From: Clostridia bacterium
GTDB taxonomy: Bacteria > Bacillota > Clostridia > Lachnospirales > Lachnospiraceae
Length of the DNA: 64,000 nt
Assembly (NCBI GenBank): GCA_026000945.1
Contig: BNZI01000003.1
Location: forward strand, 18,058-82,057
Direction: 5' to 3'
Shown: positions 63,081 through 64,000 of the stretch, piece by piece
Layout of the letters: the number at the start of each line of letters is the position of its first letter
Numbering within the stretch: the first letter of the stretch is position 1
The notes under the pieces: model-generated
The model's input: the letters and a program-made list of their open reading frames with translations, nothing else
What the model was told of the DNA's origin: nothing
Databases searched by the model: none
Program-made: the position numbers and the translations under genes

Positions 63081-64000
63081 CTATCCTTTTAGTTTAGCGA
63101 TTGTATTCAAAAAGGACTCAATCTCCCTTTCCTGAGTAGCCCAAGAAGTCACTAAACGACAAACTTCTTTTTCTTCACCCCAAGAAAACATTTGTAAAAA
63201 AGCAAACTCTTTTTTCAATTCTTTTATAATATGTACCGGAAAAACAGGAAATAACTGATTCGTAAGAGAATCACTATAAAAATCATATTGTAATTTTTCC
63301 AAACCTTTTTTTAATTTTTGTGCCATTTGATTGCTATGCCTAGCTAACTGCATATACAACCCATCTTCCAGCAAAACTTCTAACTGCATAGCAATCGCAA
63401 ACGTCTTAGCCATTAATGCACCTTTTTGCTTCATCAAACGCCGGAAACCTTTTTGAGGAGATTTAAAGATAGCAACTTCCCCATACAAAGCCCCATTTTT
63501 TGTTGCAGAAAACATAATTGCATCAAAGTAGTTCAATAAATCTGTCCATTCTACATCGTTTCCTTCACTAGCCAATGCATTACCTAATCTTGCCCCATCT
63601 AAATAAAATATTAATTGATATTTCTGGCAAATAGAATGTAAATCTTCTAATTCTTTTTTTGTATAAATTGTCCCCAGCTCTGTTGAATTAGAAATATATA
63701 ATGCTTTTGGTTCTACTACATGATCACTTCCATGATTTTTTAGTACTTCCAAAACCATTTCTGCCTGTATTTTCCCTTGAGATTTTGGAAAACTACGACA
63801 AGGAATTACCTTATGTCCGCAGCCCTCTACAGCTCCCGCTTCATTGGCATAAATATGACCTGTGTCCAAGGCAATTACTGCTTGATGCGGACGCAAAAAA
63901 GAAGAGAGTATAGTTGCATTTGCTTGTGTACCTCCAGCAAAAAAATGAACTTCAGCTTCTTCTCGACCAAACAGTTCTTTAATCTTTTGCTGCGTTTTTT
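63081..64000 (-). CDS. ltaE: low-specificity L-threonine aldolase (partial)
   Basis: PLP enzyme splitting threonine or allo-threonine to glycine and acetaldehyde. The frame is open to the window edge: upstream of an internal TTG it reads ELFGREEAEVHFFAGGTQAN, part of the PLP-binding phosphate loop, so the true start lies outside. The PLP lysine is in FSATKNGALYGE, and LDGARLGNAL precedes it. About 306 residues are visible; the family averages 340-350, so only the N-terminal 35-45 are missing. It is on the same strand as the superoxide reductase gene but separated by 343 bp. Confidence 0.92.
   Translation of the reverse strand, partial: KTQQKIKELFGREEAEVHFFAGGTQANATILSSFLRPHQAVIALDTGHIYANEAGAVEGCGHKVIPCRSFPKSQGKIQAEMVLEVLKNHGSDHVVEPKALYISNSTELGTIYTKKELEDLHSICQKYQLIFYLDGARLGNALASEGNDVEWTDLLNYFDAIMFSATKNGALYGEVAIFKSPQKGFRRLMKQKGALMAKTFAIAMQLEVLLEDGLYMQLARHSNQMAQKLKKGLEKLQYDFYSDSLTNQLFPVFPVHIIKELKKEFAFLQMFSWGEEKEVCRLVTSWATQEREIESFLNTIAKLKG

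Noticed and set aside
63081..63896. Threonine aldolase taken as complete from an internal start
   Set aside because: The conserved frame continues upstream to the window edge, so the TTG-started version is an artefact of the cut.
1..64000. tRNA, rRNA, T-box leaders, prophage or transposase genes
   Set aside because: I looked for tRNA-like CCA arms, T-box GGGTGG cores, rRNA motifs and transposase signatures on both strands and recognised none, although a covariance-model scan would be needed to exclude small RNAs.

Overview
The window is AT-rich chromosomal DNA from an anaerobic, endospore-forming member of the Clostridia, most likely Lachnospiraceae. The evidence is a full-length spoIVA, a YlbJ/SpoVV-type gene, M23 and polysaccharide-deacetylase envelope genes, hemZ, anaerobic nrdG, B-type pyrK-pyrD, an H2O-forming NADH oxidase next to a desulfoferrodoxin, and several small families I associate with Lachnospiraceae. 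Genus is not decidable by eye. No rRNA, tRNA, prophage, autonomous transposase or CRISPR array was seen. Most genes are housekeeping and lie on the minus strand. Blocks on the plus strand are an LRR protein plus cysK, one acidic protein, ylbJ, and a glycosyltransferase/GtrA/YfhO/DsbA run.

Layout. 1-5.8 kb: dapB (cut by the window edge) and dapA, a tandem-OB SSB-like gene, typA, a YigZ-family gene and a small unknown. 6-12.3 kb: secreted LRR protein behind a duplicated promoter, a triplicated intergenic repeat, cysK, a Cof-type phosphatase, an acidic unknown. 12.5-18.4 kb: a tightly packed operon (TPR lipoprotein-hflX-phoH-ybeY-MOP flippase) preceded by dut. 18.5-24.8 kb: orphan nrdG, fabV-DUF2752-DUF4234, pirin, polysaccharide deacetylase. 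25-31.2 kb: spoIVA, small alarmone synthetase, M23 peptidase, divergent ylbJ, and rsmD-coaD-coiled-coil. 31.4-37.8 kb: EFR1 ferredoxin with a tiny Cys-rich partner, hemZ, pcp with DUF969/DUF979 permease genes, MBL hydrolase. 37.9-49.7 kb: rluF-ligA-apt-rel, a 909-residue repeat protein with queA, recJ. 50-57.9 kb: cell-surface glycosylation cassette, DsbA-like protein, M29 peptidase, DUF6142-like and VanZ. 57.9-64 kb: pyrK-pyrD-pyrE, nox, superoxide reductase, threonine aldolase (cut by the window edge).

How genes work together. Both alarmone synthases are here (bifunctional Rel and a RelQ-type). DapA/DapB supply lysine and dipicolinate precursors, and the YlbJ-type protein is of the family that moves dipicolinate in sporulation. 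DUF969-DUF979-Pcp looks like a 5-oxoproline uptake/release unit. NADH oxidase and superoxide reductase form an oxygen-defence pair.

The most unusual content is intergenic. Two related families of short non-coding elements with terminal inverted repeats (one about 165-375 bp with ends like CTAGGGTGTGTTCACACTAC, the other about 145-245 bp with a conserved AATACTGGAAG core) recur between genes, sometimes nested. No clear new enzyme or defence system was found. The best leads are these elements, the 123-bp exact-period repeat protein, the duplicated LRR promoter and a few hairpin-rich leaders.
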